From positions 13,654 through 27,029 of the forward strand of contig ML986821.1 in NCBI GenBank assembly GCA_010094045.1: a DNA stretch of 13,376 nt, read 5' to 3'. Below, one piece after another: positions 1 to 9,132 of the stretch. Both the position numbers and the translations under genes were made by a program. How positions within the stretch are numbered: position 1 is the first letter of the stretch; the number at the start of each line of letters is the position of its first letter. Under the pieces are notes generated by a model, which did no database searches, was not told the origin of the DNA, and saw only the letters and a list, made by a program, of their open reading frames with translations. Source of the stretch: Lojkania enalia. Taxonomy: Eukaryota; Ascomycota; Dothideomycetes; Pleosporales.

Positions 1-54
1 ACGTTAATATAGAAGCGTAGTAAGACGAAGGCCTTCTACTACTACTCTATTTCT

Positions 55-245
55 AATCTAGCGACTAATAGTACTAATAATTCTACTTTAGTAGTTGATT
101 TTATAACTATACACTAAATTAAGACTTTTTAATTAATCGGCATCCTAAAAAGTTAAAATATATAGTTATAGGAACTTTAACAAGTATTAGAATTATCGCT
201 GAAGGCTATATTAGATACGATATAGAATAGTAATTGCTCTACGGG
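55..245 (-). other. copia RNase H domain
   Basis: This part degraded the RNA strand during reverse transcription. At 192-221 the frame reads I-V-S-N-I-A-F-S-D-N, corresponding to the copia S-D-A-x-F-A-D-D block; the first catalytic Asp is Asn at 210-212. The D-T-R-R-S-S-Q-G-Y block follows in degraded form. At 72-98 S-T-T-K-V-E-L-L-V matches the S-T-T-E-A-E-L-L-A block, with Glu changed to Lys. The order RT then RNase H at the C-terminus separates copia from gypsy. Confidence 0.85.
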
Positions 246-639
246 GTTAATATAATTAGTATTACTACTCTAGCTAATAGTAGAGGTATTTTATATATTA
301 TCAGCTATTACTATAATTGCTAAGTACTTCGTACTAATTAGATATTACTATACCCTTAAGGTAGTATTAATATAATAATTGCTAGGGTTCTAGAGGTATT
401 ATAATAATATTAAGTATACTCGCGCGATATTAGAGTATATAAAAACTACGATCTAGGCTAGACAACTAATTAGTTATTAGTAGTAAGATATCCTATTAGA
501 GGATTCCTTAGTAGTAGCTAGTAGTATATTCTTATATAGAGGCGTACTTAGCGCCTTCTTATTAACTGTAATATTAAATCGCGCTACTACTTTATTAATA
601 AATAAGTTCTATAGTAGCTAGGTCTTATACTACTATATA

Positions 640-1300
640 TTACGTACGACTTAAACTCCTAAAAACTAATTTAGATCTCTAAGGGATTGAAGTTTATATT
701 TATTACTTAATTACAATTTAAATTTCTATTTAGTAGAGATATTTAATAGATAAACTAGAATTATAATATTATTAATATAAAAGAAGACGATTAGCTTATC
801 GTTTATATATAAGTAAGATATTCCTAGTACTATTTTAAGGCCTAATTACCTTAGAGTCCTATCTAGCTTATAATACTAAAGTTTCGGAGTATCCTTAAAG
901 CTATATATAGCTTTCTATAGTTGTAGATATTTCCTATACTTATATATAAAACCTTCTAGTATATAGATATATATTAACCTATCTAATTAGTAGTTAAAGA
1001 ACGTATTAATAATATTAAACTAGTATATATTAAGTTTAAAATGAGTTGCAATTAATATTAGAAAGCGAAAGATTTATACGGCTAATATAGCAGTATAGGT
1101 ATCTCTCTATTAAGATTGCAGATCGCTATATACGACTAATCTAGCCTTAAATTTATATAGGAAACCGTCCTTATTAAATTTATATGCGAATACCTATATT
1201 ACTAGAAGAATTTTAGTAGAGTTTTAAAGGATTATTACCTTTTACTAGATATCTATATCCTCCTACTTCTGTAACTTAGCGCGATAGGCCTTATAGAAGC
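640..1300 (-). other. copia reverse transcriptase (RVT_2 type)
   Basis: At 1131-1195 the frame reads V-F-A-Y-K-F-N-K-D-G-F-L-Y-K-F-K-A-R-L-V-V, the hallmark N-terminal block of copia reverse transcriptases (consensus W-V-F-x-x-K-x-D-x-D-G-x-x-x-K-Y-K-A-R-L-V). At about 890-910 there is a block matching L-Y-G-L-R-x-S-P. At 768-779 the catalytic Y-V-D-D box reads Y-I-N-N: both Asp codons have become AAT by G-to-A change, so the polymerase could not work even without the stops. The block then continues with I-I-I-L-V-Y, as in the family. Confidence 0.92.
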
Positions 1301-2089
1301 TAATACTAAAAGGGTAATTCTTTAGATCTTTATAGTACTTTGGTTCTAGTAGAAGCTAATTACGATAATATTTTCTAATAGTACGAGTTTTCTTTATATA
1401 ATTTGCCGGTATTAGCTCGCTATTAAATAGTATTATAAAGGTTGTAAAGTATAACTAAAGCGGCCTGCGGCTATATAGAAACCTACCTCTCTAAATTATA
1501 TTATCTCTTAATACTTAACTACTAATTTCTTCCCTCTATAGGGTATTATTTATTCTTCTTAAGGGTATAAAAGTATAAGGAGGTAATAGTTACTATTCTT
1601 ATAGCAAATTATCGCTAAATATAGTATTCTTACTATCTACTAGCAGCGCTGTAGGGGTATCCTAATTTCTTAGTACTAGCGCTGGTGTTAATTCTAGTAT
1701 TAGGAGTCTCTAATTACTAGTAATATCGTCGATTTATTCTTCAAAAATAGTATTCTTCTACTAATAGGCCTTCTTACTAATTAAATTACCTGCTAACTTA
1801 GTAGAGATATTTTAATTAGGTAGCTAATCCTTATAGATTACTTCTACAACTTTAATCGTTTTATTGTTACTACTATTAATAGAGCTCTTAATATTATTAA
1901 TTTAAAAAAGAATCTTCTCTAGGGATTCTTTTAGCGGATATTCCTCCTCCTTACTAGATATAATATTGCTAAATATAACGTCCCTAGTATTAAGTACCTA
2001 TTTTAGTTTCGGAATTAGTATTTAGTATATATTTATACTTCTATATTATAAGAGTTTCCCGATTAGTACCTACAACGCTATTTTATTAC

Positions 2090-2980
2090 CTCTTAATAGA
2101 GTTTTATCTAAAATATATACTCGCGATCCTATAACTTAAAGGTAAGTAAGAGATGGTTTATAGCTAAAAACGGCCTTATATAGGGTTTTAAATCGAAGGC
2201 TTATAATCGGCGTCCTATTAAGTAGGTATATTACTATATAAGCTAATTTATTAGTATATTTATTAGAAATATTACCTTCTATTATAAGAGCGCGCGCGCG
2301 GGTTATAATTTAGTATTCTACTTACTCTACTAGACTATTCTACTTAGGTATATAAAGCGCGCGAGCTTTAATCGTAATTTTTTAATCGAGTAATATTTCT
2401 ATAAATTCTAAAAAGCTTAAGTTGTTATCTATATAAATATATACGATCTTTCTTTTATACTATTATTTAATTTTTACTAACAGTATTTTAAAGGCTTTTA
2501 TAAGGGTAGATTTCAACTAATTATATATCGTAAATCCCTTATACTACTAGAATACCTAATTAACTATATAAAATAGGTATCTCTTACTATTATAGTACCT
2601 CTTACAGTTCTTCTAAAGTTATATAATATTAATCACGATTCTCTTAAATAGTTTAGTAGTTAGATAAAGCTAACTATACCAGCTAATCTACTATAATAAC
2701 TTCGCTTATATATATATCTAGTAATCTTACTATACTAGTACTTCCTAATCGCTTAACTAGATACCCTTAGCTACTTAAAATAGAGCTAATACTAAATCTC
2801 TATCTAGATAGTCTAATAATTAGTATACTTTAGCTGAAGAAATAATTTATATTAGTTGCTGGTAATAGAAAAGCTTTTCCTTAATTACTATAACTATCTT
2901 ATATCTAGAAAGTAAATTAAGTAGAGGTCTTTTTACTAGGTCCACGTCTAGTAGCTAGTAGCTGTTAAACAACTCTAAAT
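2090..2980 (-). other. copia integrase region
   Basis: This segment inserted cDNA into the genome in the live element. After a gag-pre-integrase/HHCC stretch (about 2690-2960, Cys and His largely lost) the DDE core is visible. The first Asp, in I-V-I-N-I-I, is Asn at 2628-2630. The second, in I-Y-I-D-N-N, is kept at 2427-2429. The Glu of the P-x-Q-N-x-x-V-E motif is kept at 2325-2327. Spacing between the last two is 34 codons, close to the family's D-D-35-E. The C-terminal part at about 2090-2300 shows L-A-Y-x-V-I-Y-L-L-N-R-T-P and P-Y-K-A-V-like motifs diagnostic of copia rather than gypsy integrase. Confidence 0.88.
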
Positions 2981-3199
2981 AATAAACGATATTATAGTAA
3001 TTATACTAGTAAAGGTAATCTCTACTTAAGTTAAACTAGATACTCTATTCCCTATTTCTAATTAGGGCTATTATATTAGTTAGCAACTAAGGGATATAAG
3101 CGACTTCTATTAGCTTAATATCCCTTAGGCCTATAGAAGAATTAATCGTAATTATAATAGTACCCTATTCTAATATAGGGTATATACTATCTCCTATAG

Positions 3200-3310
3200 C
3201 GATTTTATCTTTAGAATTTACTATCTAAATAGTTTATTAACTAAAAGTCTTAGAGTTATATATATAGATATTAGAATCTAGATTAAGTATCTACTAATTT
3301 AGGATATTAG
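3200..3310 (-). other. copia aspartic protease core
   Basis: The frame reads I-L-N-L-D-S-N-I-Y-I-Y-N, which aligns with the copia protease entry motif (W-I-L-D-S-G-S-N-I-H-I-C-N), preceded by a stop in place of Trp. The catalytic Asp codon (3282-3284) is AAT (Asn) and the following Ser/Gly positions are changed (Leu and Asp), so the active site is destroyed. It lies between the zinc knuckle and the integrase, as expected for Ty1/copia. In the live family this enzyme cleaves the gag-pol polyprotein. Confidence 0.72.
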
Positions 3311-3539
3311 TCTCTTCTTTCTTAGAGGTAGTACTTGCTAAAAAATTGCTTCTTTAAATTACCTAGGTATTTCTCTAGAGGCTAGCAGCCTTTATAGAAG
3401 TTTTACTATTAAACGAGGATTTTAACTTCTTATATTTTTCTATATTTATTTTTAGAGTATTCTTTTTTCCCTAGTTATTCCTATTTAAGATATTATCTTA
3501 GGCTTTTAGTATTTCCTAATCTAGTACCTAATTTAGTAG

Positions 3540-4511
3540 TCTAATCGATTTATTTATATACTTGTAATTACTCTAGAAGTACCGCTTCTTATAGAAGTAG
3601 GGTAGTAGAGTACGCGATCGCGAACTAGATTTTTCTTAAGACTATTATATAGTACTATTAGAATTTGCTTAAGAAATTAATAGACGTTGTAAAGCTATAA
3701 ATAAGTTAAGTATCTTTTATAGATTAAAATATCTATAGTAATTAGTATATTAGTATACTAATTATTTAATCATAGGAATTGGTTAATTAATCCTACCTAG
3801 CTTATTTTTAGCGTTAATTGGTACTATATAGATTAGCGCCTATACCTTATCTTTCTTAGTAACTATTAGAAGAAAATCCTTTTCTACTCTAAAGCCCTAA
3901 ACTTCTATTAAGCTAGTAGCCTTAGTATAATAGATTACCTAATTCTACTAATTTAGCTACTTTTCTACCTCTCTATTAGTTGGGTACTTAAAGAAAGCTT
4001 AATATTTCTTCTAGATTAGTTACTCCCTCGACTTAATAGTAGGTGCTAACTTTTCCTATAAAATTCTAAGAATCTTATAGCTAGTTATATTATTGCTAAG
4101 TATTACTTTATATTAAAGCGATGTTATTATTAGGATATTACTATATATAGTATAGAGAGTATTATTAATCTTAATCTAATCCTTCTTCTATTAGTTATAC
4201 TAGTTCCTTACCCAGTTCTAATCTATTATTTATATTAAAGTTATCTCCTTATATATAACTCTACTAGAGGGGTATCTTTCTATTTTCCCTTCTAGATTTA
4301 TCTTTAGGGTCTAGAACTTACCTATATTAGGGAGGGGAGGTTCTAGCCTATAGATTTTAACCTTTTTAGAATGTACGCTTAGATCTAAATATTCCTATAC
4401 CCTTAACCTACTAGCTATTAGTTTATACTACTCGAGCTAATCCTCCTAATTACTAGAGGTACTAAATATCTTCTTCTTAAATATAGCTATAGAGGAGTAT
4501 ACAACTATTAT
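3540..4511 (-). other. copia gag domain with degraded CCHC zinc knuckle
   Basis: This is the N-terminal part of the polyprotein, corresponding to the structural gag that coats the RNA in virus-like particles. Near 4300-4460 the frame reads like the copia gag N-terminus, with acidic and aromatic residues around a degraded E-D-x-L-E-x-Y motif. At 3564-3599 it reads Y-F-Y-K-K-R-Y-F-stop-S-N-Y, which fits a Cys-x2-Cys-type knuckle of fungal copia gag in which Cys (TGY) and His (CAY) became Tyr (TAY) by RIP. Assignment of individual knuckle residues is inference. Confidence 0.7.
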
Positions 4512-4640
4512 AATACTAGAAATATACTAGAATATATCGATACTAGAGAATAAAAATAGCCTTAAACATAATACAGTATATTAATAGGCTTATAAAGTAT
4601 AGAATTTATATATAATTCTAATAGCTAAGTATCTAAAAAT
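4512..4640 (-). other. copia leader between LTR and gag
   Basis: This untranslated leader would hold the primer binding site immediately inside the LTR. Directly next to the proposed LTR end there is TTAGATACTTAGC on the minus strand. I cannot match it convincingly to a tRNA 3' end or to the half-tRNA-Met primer some copia elements use, probably because of RIP. No gene is seen. Confidence 0.45.
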
Positions 4641-4840
4641 TGTTGGTAAACGATAAAGATAATAATATTATAATATTATAATACTAAATAAAAAGGAGCG
4701 ATATTAATCGCAATATATAAATTAAATTGCAGCTATTTTAGTATAGTAACTAGGCTTATAACTGTAGTAAGAAGCGAATCTTATCTTAGGGAGGGAGATG
4801 AGGAGCTGAACTAGTTAATTAAAGATAGCTAGCGGGCTAT

Positions 4841-4856
4841 ATTTATGTATATAAAA
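4841..4856 (-). promoter_or_regulatory. TATA-like box of copia LTR
   Basis: On the minus strand this reads TTTATATACATAAATA, lying about 110 bases inside the LTR start and downstream of the 12-bp repeats, an appropriate place for the element's core promoter. In a TA-saturated window TATA-like strings are common, so support is positional. Confidence 0.4.
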
Positions 4857-4868
4857 AGGGGTATATTA

Positions 4869-4928
4869 GCTAATATCTAGCGTAATATCCGGCGTAATAT
4901 CGACCGTAATATTATACGTCGATATCTA
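4869..4928. repeat. 12-bp tandem repeat in copia LTR U3
   Basis: CGTAATAT recurs at 4881, 4893 and 4905 with an exact 12-bp period. More degenerate units flank it (GCTAATATCTAG at 4869, CGTCGATATCTA at 4917). It lies upstream of the TATA-like box in the copia transcription sense, where U3 enhancer repeats are common. A binding role is inference. Confidence 0.75.
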
Positions 4929-4965
4929 ATACAACTCGGTAGACTAGCCGAAAATCCCTATAATA

Positions 4966-6632
4966 GATTCTATATATAATATACTTTTATCTAATTTAGA
5001 ACTTTCTCTACTATCCTTTTAGCACGTATAAGTATTATATTTAATCTTACTACAGTTACTATAGTAGTATTAAACTAGTTAAACTCTTTCTTAAGTATTA
5101 GTACTACAAGTTTTCTTAAAGGGCTAAGAGTTTATAGATACTTTAGTAACTATATATAAAGATCTCTTATTATATAATACTATACTACTATACTAAATAT
5201 ACTTTCTTTTATATATTTTACGCTTAGTTACTTTTTCTAATTACTTTTTAAGCTTAGAGTTGCGAGTTTAAAGAAGTATATTCTAATATAGTATTAACTT
5301 AGCACCTTTTATAAGTTGTAAGAATTCTTCTTATACTTCTTTTAGTAATTATATAAAGAACTTTTATATAAGTATTAATTGTAACCTAAATTTATATATA
5401 TTACTTAGAGTTTTAAACTATTAGAAGTCTTTTTATAGAAGTAGTTCTAGTAGGATATATAGTTATATATTAAGATAATCTAATATAATCTATACGTTTA
5501 GAGGAATAATTTCTATTACTTTAAAGGCCTTTTAATAGTTCTTATACGTAAATATATTAAAAAACGCGTTTTTAAAGGCTAGAAGGAAGCCTTTTTTATT
5601 AATATAGTAGACGCGTTAGTATACTAAGTCTTATATATACTATAAGTATTTTAGCTTTAATAGTAAGAAGTAAACTATATTAAGAGGCTGAAGTATATAT
5701 AATAAATAAGAAGGTATATAAAGTATTAGGATCTTTCGTATAAGGTAGTAATCTTTAAATTTCTAGTTAAAGTAGCTTTTATAACTATCTAAAATAAGTA
5801 GTCTATATAACTCTACCTAATATATCTTTATATACTTATTAAAGTACTTTAGCTACTTAAGACTAAGCGTATTATTTATCCAGCCATTCTTAGAGACTGA
5901 AATTTTCCAATTATATAGTATATCTACTTCTTTATACTATATAAAGATATAGACGCGTCCTTTATAGATAATAAATAGTAGAGTCGCGTACGTAGTAGTA
6001 TAGATACTCTAGATAACTATAATCTACTTATAATTATCTAGCTATATAAAAGTAGGCCTTATATAATATTCTAAACCTATAATAACCTTTATAGTACTAA
6101 TAATACTTATTTAAAAGCCTATCTTATTAAAGTTATAAATATTATTATTATATATACTATATTTTATAATTATATTCTATATAAGCTTAAACTATATATT
6201 AATAACCTTTAGATTCTCTTATTTTATTCTTTAATAATCCTTTACTTAATTAAAGGCTATTTTAAACTTATTTATACGCGCTATAAATTGTTTAAACTAA
6301 TTCTTTCTTATAGATATTCTACTACGTATACCTAATAGTTTATCTACTATATCTATTACCTTATATAGCTAGGGCGTAAATCCTTATAAATTAAAGTTAA
6401 GAATATATTATACGATTATTTATTCTTCGGTTACTATAAGCTTCTAGTAATTTAGTTATATATAAAAGTAAAACGTAATTCTATAAAGTTAAATAGAGAG
6501 TCGTTAATATTATATATTAAAAGCTATAGTAGTATATTATATACTCTTAAACTAACCTAATTTATATACCTATAAGGCAAGCTTAATTCTATCTTCTTAT
6601 TAAATTAATAGAAGGTTGCGTTGTAGATTTAT
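4966..6632 (-). pseudogene. Fot1/pogo DDE transposase relic, copy A
   Basis: This frame would encode the transposase that cuts and rejoins the element's ends. It matches copy B codon for codon, apart from one extra codon near the N-terminus (E-D-R-I here against G-R-I in B). The catalytic triad: first Asp is Asn at 6126-6128, second Asp kept at 5787-5789, third Asp is Asn at 5679-5681 in L-Q-P-L-N, where copy B has the more degraded F-stop-F-L-N. The C-terminal CCHC knuckle keeps its second Cys (TGT) and last Cys. Many in-frame TAG/TAA codons but no frameshift are visible. The start is placed by alignment with copy B (ATA at 6630-6632, probably ex-ATG). The C-terminus is cut at the copia junction about 6 codons before copy B's stop. 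Confidence 0.88.
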
Positions 6633-6659
6633 TATAGTTCGTATATAGTATTTATAATA

Positions 6660-6815
6660 CTAAGAAAAAGTGGCCGCTTTAATAGTTTAGCTGCTTCAAT
6701 AGTTTAGCTGCTTTAATAGTTTAGCTGCTTTAATAGTTTAGCCGCTTTAATAGTTTAACCGCTTCGATAGTTTAACTACTTCTATAGTTTAGCTACTTCG
6801 ATAGTAGAATATATT
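6660..6815. repeat. Expanded terminal repeat of Fot copy A: 17-bp minisatellite
   Basis: Seven full 17-bp units (consensus GCYGCTTTAATAGTTTA) begin at 6673, 6690, 6707, 6724, 6741, 6758 and 6775, followed by a 13-bp partial unit ending at 6804. They are flanked by CTAAGAAAAAGTG inside (6660-6672) and TAGAATATATT outside (to 6815). Both terminal repeats of copy B carry just over one unit at the same place, so the array expanded inside this end only. The inner units keep GCTGC and TTCAATAG, i.e. CA/TG that RIP has removed almost everywhere else nearby. Confidence 0.93.
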
Positions 6816-7338
6816 ATATAAAATCGAGTAGCTAATTAAAAATAAGTAAACTTTAGAGCTAGAAGATAAGATTAAAAATAAAGTACTAGTAAATCTCCGA
6901 TTACTATCTAAATACTATAGATATTAGAATATATTTAGTAAAATTATAGCTTATTAATTACTAGAATACTATTCTTATAATTATAAGATTATTCTTATAA
7001 AACTCCTCCCTAATAGTTATAGTCTATTATATAAGTAGAATATTAAAGAGCTAGAAATAACTAAAAAGTATATTTTAGATAATCTATAGTATAGATATAT
7101 TAAGTAGAGTTAAAACTCTTTTATATTTCTAATCTTTTATATTTATAAATTTAATAGTAACTTATATATTTATATAGATTATTATAAATTTAATACTCTT
7201 ATCTATAAAAATATATATCTAATACTATATATAGATAAACTTCTATTTAAACCTTTTAAAATAGTAATTTTTACTAAATTTAATATTTATATAACTTTTA
7301 ATAAAATTAAGATAGATTCTAATTTTTAAAAATATATT
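6816..7338 (+). pseudogene. Ty3/gypsy pol fragment: start of reverse transcriptase
   Basis: The frame beginning at 6817 reads as the N-terminal half of a fungal gypsy RT: a degraded F-L-D-V-F-S-K block, Y-D-x-K-I, P-x-x-x-L-Y, the I-R-x-S block, and then Y-I-D-Y-Y-K-F-N-T matching C-V-D-Y-R-x-L-N. It ends with I-F-T-K-F-N-I-Y-I-T-F-N, corresponding to the F-T-K-L-D-L-R-x-A-F block, with the catalytic Asp turned to Asn. The frame continues without a shift at 9187 once Fot copy B is removed. The gag and protease part must lie left of Fot copy A, outside the window. Confidence 0.9.
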
Positions 7339-7392
7339 AATGTATTTTACTATCAAAGTAGCTAAACTATTAAAGCGGCTACTTTTTCTTAG
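7339..7392. repeat. Left terminal inverted repeat of Fot copy B
   Basis: It pairs with 9133-9186. It contains one full 17-bp unit plus a partial, ending inside with GGCTACTTTTTCTTAG. A TA (7348-7349) lies 10 bases from the outer end and mimics a Tc1/mariner target site, but similarity to the other ends continues past it to 7339. Confidence 0.9.
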
Positions 7393-7419
7393 CATTATAA
7401 ATACTATATATAAACTATA

Positions 7420-9102
7420 ATAAATCTATAATACAACCTTCTATTAATTTAATAAGGTAGAATTGAGCTTATCTTACAGGCGTATAAATTAGGCCAGTTT
7501 AAGAGCGTATAATACGCTGCTATAACTTTTAATATATAATATTAATAACTCTCTACTTAACTTTATAGAATCGCGTTTTACCCTTATATATAATAAAATC
7601 GCTAGAAGCTTATAGTAACTAAAGAATAAATAATCGTATAATATATTTTTAACCTTAATTTATAAGGATTTACACCCCAGCTATATAAGGTAGTAGATAT
7701 AGTAGATAAACTATTAGGCGTATATAGTAGAATACTTATAGAAAAGAATTAACCTAAACGATTTATAACGCGTATAAAAAAGCTTAAAATAGCCTTTAAT
7801 CAAGTAAAGGATTACTAAAGAATAAAATAAGAGAATCTAGAGGTTATTAATATATAGTTTAAGCTTATATAAGATATAATTACGTAATATAGTATATATA
7901 ATAATAATATCTACAATTTTAATAAGATAAGCTTTTAAATAGGTATTATTAATATTATAAAGGTTGTTACAGGTTTAGAATATTATATAAGGCCTACTCT
8001 TATATAGCTAGGCGATTGCAAGTAGGTTATAGTTATTTAAAGCATCTATACTACTACGTATATAACCCTACTATTTATTATCTATAAAAGATACGTCTAT
8101 ATCTCTATATAGTATAAAGAAGTAGGTATATTATATAATTGGAAAATTTTAGTTTCTAAGAACGGCTGGATAAATAACGCGCTTAATTTTAAGTAGTTAA
8201 AGTATTTTAATAAGTATATAAAGATGCGTTAGATAGGATTATATAGGCTACTTATTTTAGACGGCTATAAAAGCTACCTTAACTAGGAATTTAAAGATTA
8301 CTACCTTATATAAAAGATCCTAACGCTTTATATACCTTCTTATTTATTATATATATTTTAGTTTCTTAATATAGTTTACTTCTCGCTATTAAAGCTGAAG
8401 TATTTATAATATATATAAAACTTAGCGCGCCAACGCGTCTACTATATTAATAAAGAAGGCTTCCTTTTAGCTTTTAAAGACACGTTTTTTAACGTGTTTA
8501 TATATAAGAACTATTAAAAGGTCTTTAAAGTAATAGAAATTATTCCTCTAAATATATAGGTTGTATTAAATCGCTTTAATATATAACTACGTACCCTACT
8601 AGAACTACTTCTATAAGAAGACTTCTAATAGTCTAAAATTCTAAGTAATATATATAAATTTAGATTATAATTAATACTTATACCAAAGTCCTTTATATAA
8701 TTACTAAAAGAGGTATAAGAAAGATTCTTACAACTTATAAAAGGTGCTAAGTTAATACTATATTAGAATACGCTTTTTTAAGCTCGCAACTCTAAACTTA
8801 AAAGGTAATTAGAAGAAGTAACTAAGCGTAAAATATAAAAAAGAAAGTATATTTAGTATAGTAGTATAGTATTATATAGCGAGGGATCTTTATATATAGC
8901 TGCTGAAGTATTTATAGGCTCTTAGCCCTTTAAGAAGACTCATAGTACTAATACTTAAGAAAGGGCTCAACCAGCTTAACGCTACTATAGTAACTATAGT
9001 AAGACTGGATATAACGCTCGTACATGCTAAAAGGATAGTAGGGAAAATTCTAAATTAGATAAAAGTATATTATATATAGAATCTCTTATTAGTATTAAGT
9101 AA
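7420..9102 (+). pseudogene. Fot1/pogo DDE transposase relic, copy B
   Basis: About 560 codons in one frame, the usual length for this family. N-terminus: a Psq-like helix-turn-helix region (L-Q-A-Y-K-L-G-Q-F-K-S near 7460-7500, then T-F-N-I), followed by a CENP-B-type DNA-binding region (about residues 65-130). The DDE_1 catalytic core follows: first Asp is Asn at 7921-7923 in Y-N-F-N-K (residue 168), second Asp kept at 8260-8262 in L-D-G-Y (residue 281), third Asp is Asn at 8368-8370 (residue 317). The 35 residues between the last two give D-D-35-D. A C-terminal knuckle at 8986-9027 has exact C-x2-C-x4-H-x4-C spacing but reads Y, Y, Y, C. Stops are TAG/TAA at former Gln/Trp codons. The start is inferred from an ATA (ex-ATG) shared with copy A; the stop is TAA at 9100-9102. 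Confidence 0.9.
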
Positions 9103-9132
9103 ATTAACTTTTTATATATAGTGTTTGTTACG

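Larger units (their letters stand above)
1..4511 (-). pseudogene. copia gag-pol polyprotein relic
   Basis: When intact, this encoded the polyprotein that packages, reverse-transcribes and integrates the element. Every recognisable domain (gag, CCHC knuckle, protease, integrase, RT, RNase H) lies in the same minus-strand frame, so about 1500 codons survive without a visible frameshift. Damage is almost entirely in-frame TAG/TAA and missense transitions. Approximate residues counted from 4511: zinc knuckle 305-316, protease motif 410, integrase triad 628/695/729, RT catalytic box 1245, RNase H end 1472. The start is uncertain: two ATA codons at 4506-4511 could be RIP-altered ATGs just upstream of the first gag-like residues. 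The C-terminus and stop are beyond the left edge. A single gag-pol frame is usual for copia. Identification rests on motifs and collinearity, not on a database search. Confidence 0.9.
1..4965 (-). mobile_element. Ty1/copia LTR retrotransposon, RIP-degraded, left end outside window
   Basis: The minus strand carries the gag-protease-integrase-RT-RNase H order that defines Ty1/copia. The 5' LTR is at the right (about 4641-4965); the 3' end and 3' LTR lie beyond position 1. At its right edge the element abuts Fot1/pogo copy A at 4966, inside sequence that is continuous in copy B around 9084, so copia inserted into that DNA transposon. RIP signature: CAG, CAA and TGG codons have become TAG/TAA, and ATG, GAY and TGY have become ATA, AAY and TAY. 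It keeps visibly more CA, TG and CG than the gypsy element to the right, which fits a younger insertion. It is not capable of coding for proteins. Confidence 0.93.
4641..4965 (-). repeat. copia 5' LTR (about 325 bp)
   Basis: The LTR holds the promoter and the R/U5 sequences of the element. The outer end at 4965 reads TATTATAGGG on the minus strand, consistent with an original TG start changed to TA. The inner end is placed at a CA at 4641 (minus strand ends CCAACA) just before the leader. A TATA-like AT box on the minus strand lies at 4841-4856. The outer end is supported by the junction with Fot1/pogo copy A. The inner end is uncertain by tens of bases because the other LTR is outside the window. 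The flanking GATTC at 4966-4970 would be the 5-bp target duplication if it is repeated beyond the left edge. Confidence 0.72.
4966..6815 (-). mobile_element. Fot1/pogo-type DNA transposon copy A, cut by copia
   Basis: This is a Tc1/mariner-superfamily element of the fungal Fot1/pogo class, near-collinear with copy B at 7339-9186 and in the opposite orientation. Its 5' terminal repeat is at the right (6660-6815), expanded by a 17-bp minisatellite. The left part stops at 4966, corresponding to copy B position 9083-9084. The missing last ~100 bp, including the second terminal repeat, should lie beyond the copia element outside the window. The distance from inner terminal-repeat edge to break is 1695 bp here against 1693 bp in copy B. 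Most differences from copy B that I compared are C/T or G/A, as expected for two copies RIP-mutated separately. It sits in gypsy sequence just upstream of the RT domain. Confidence 0.92.

Noticed and set aside
793..815. Y-I-N-D-K-L-I-V on the minus strand as the RT catalytic box
   Set aside because: The true box is about 10 codons further along the same strand (Y-I-N-N at 768-779), where the flanking F-F and I-I-I-L-V pattern and the in-frame position agree with copia RT.
2290..2302. CG-rich run as a CpG regulatory island
   Set aside because: It lies inside the integrase frame and encodes Pro-Arg/Ala-type codons. It simply lacks CA/TG contexts for RIP.
4641..4660. Copia primer binding site in the TTGGTAAACG string
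   Set aside because: It lies in the wrong place and orientation relative to the LTR end and does not match a tRNA 3' end convincingly.
1..4965. Non-LTR (Tad-like) retrotransposon
   Set aside because: Motif order and the copia-type integrase blocks (L-L-N-R-T-P, P-x-Q-N) together with an LTR-like end exclude a LINE.
6660..6815. CRISPR array
   Set aside because: The 17-bp units are directly adjacent with no spacers, and they coincide with the terminal repeat of a transposon in eukaryotic DNA.
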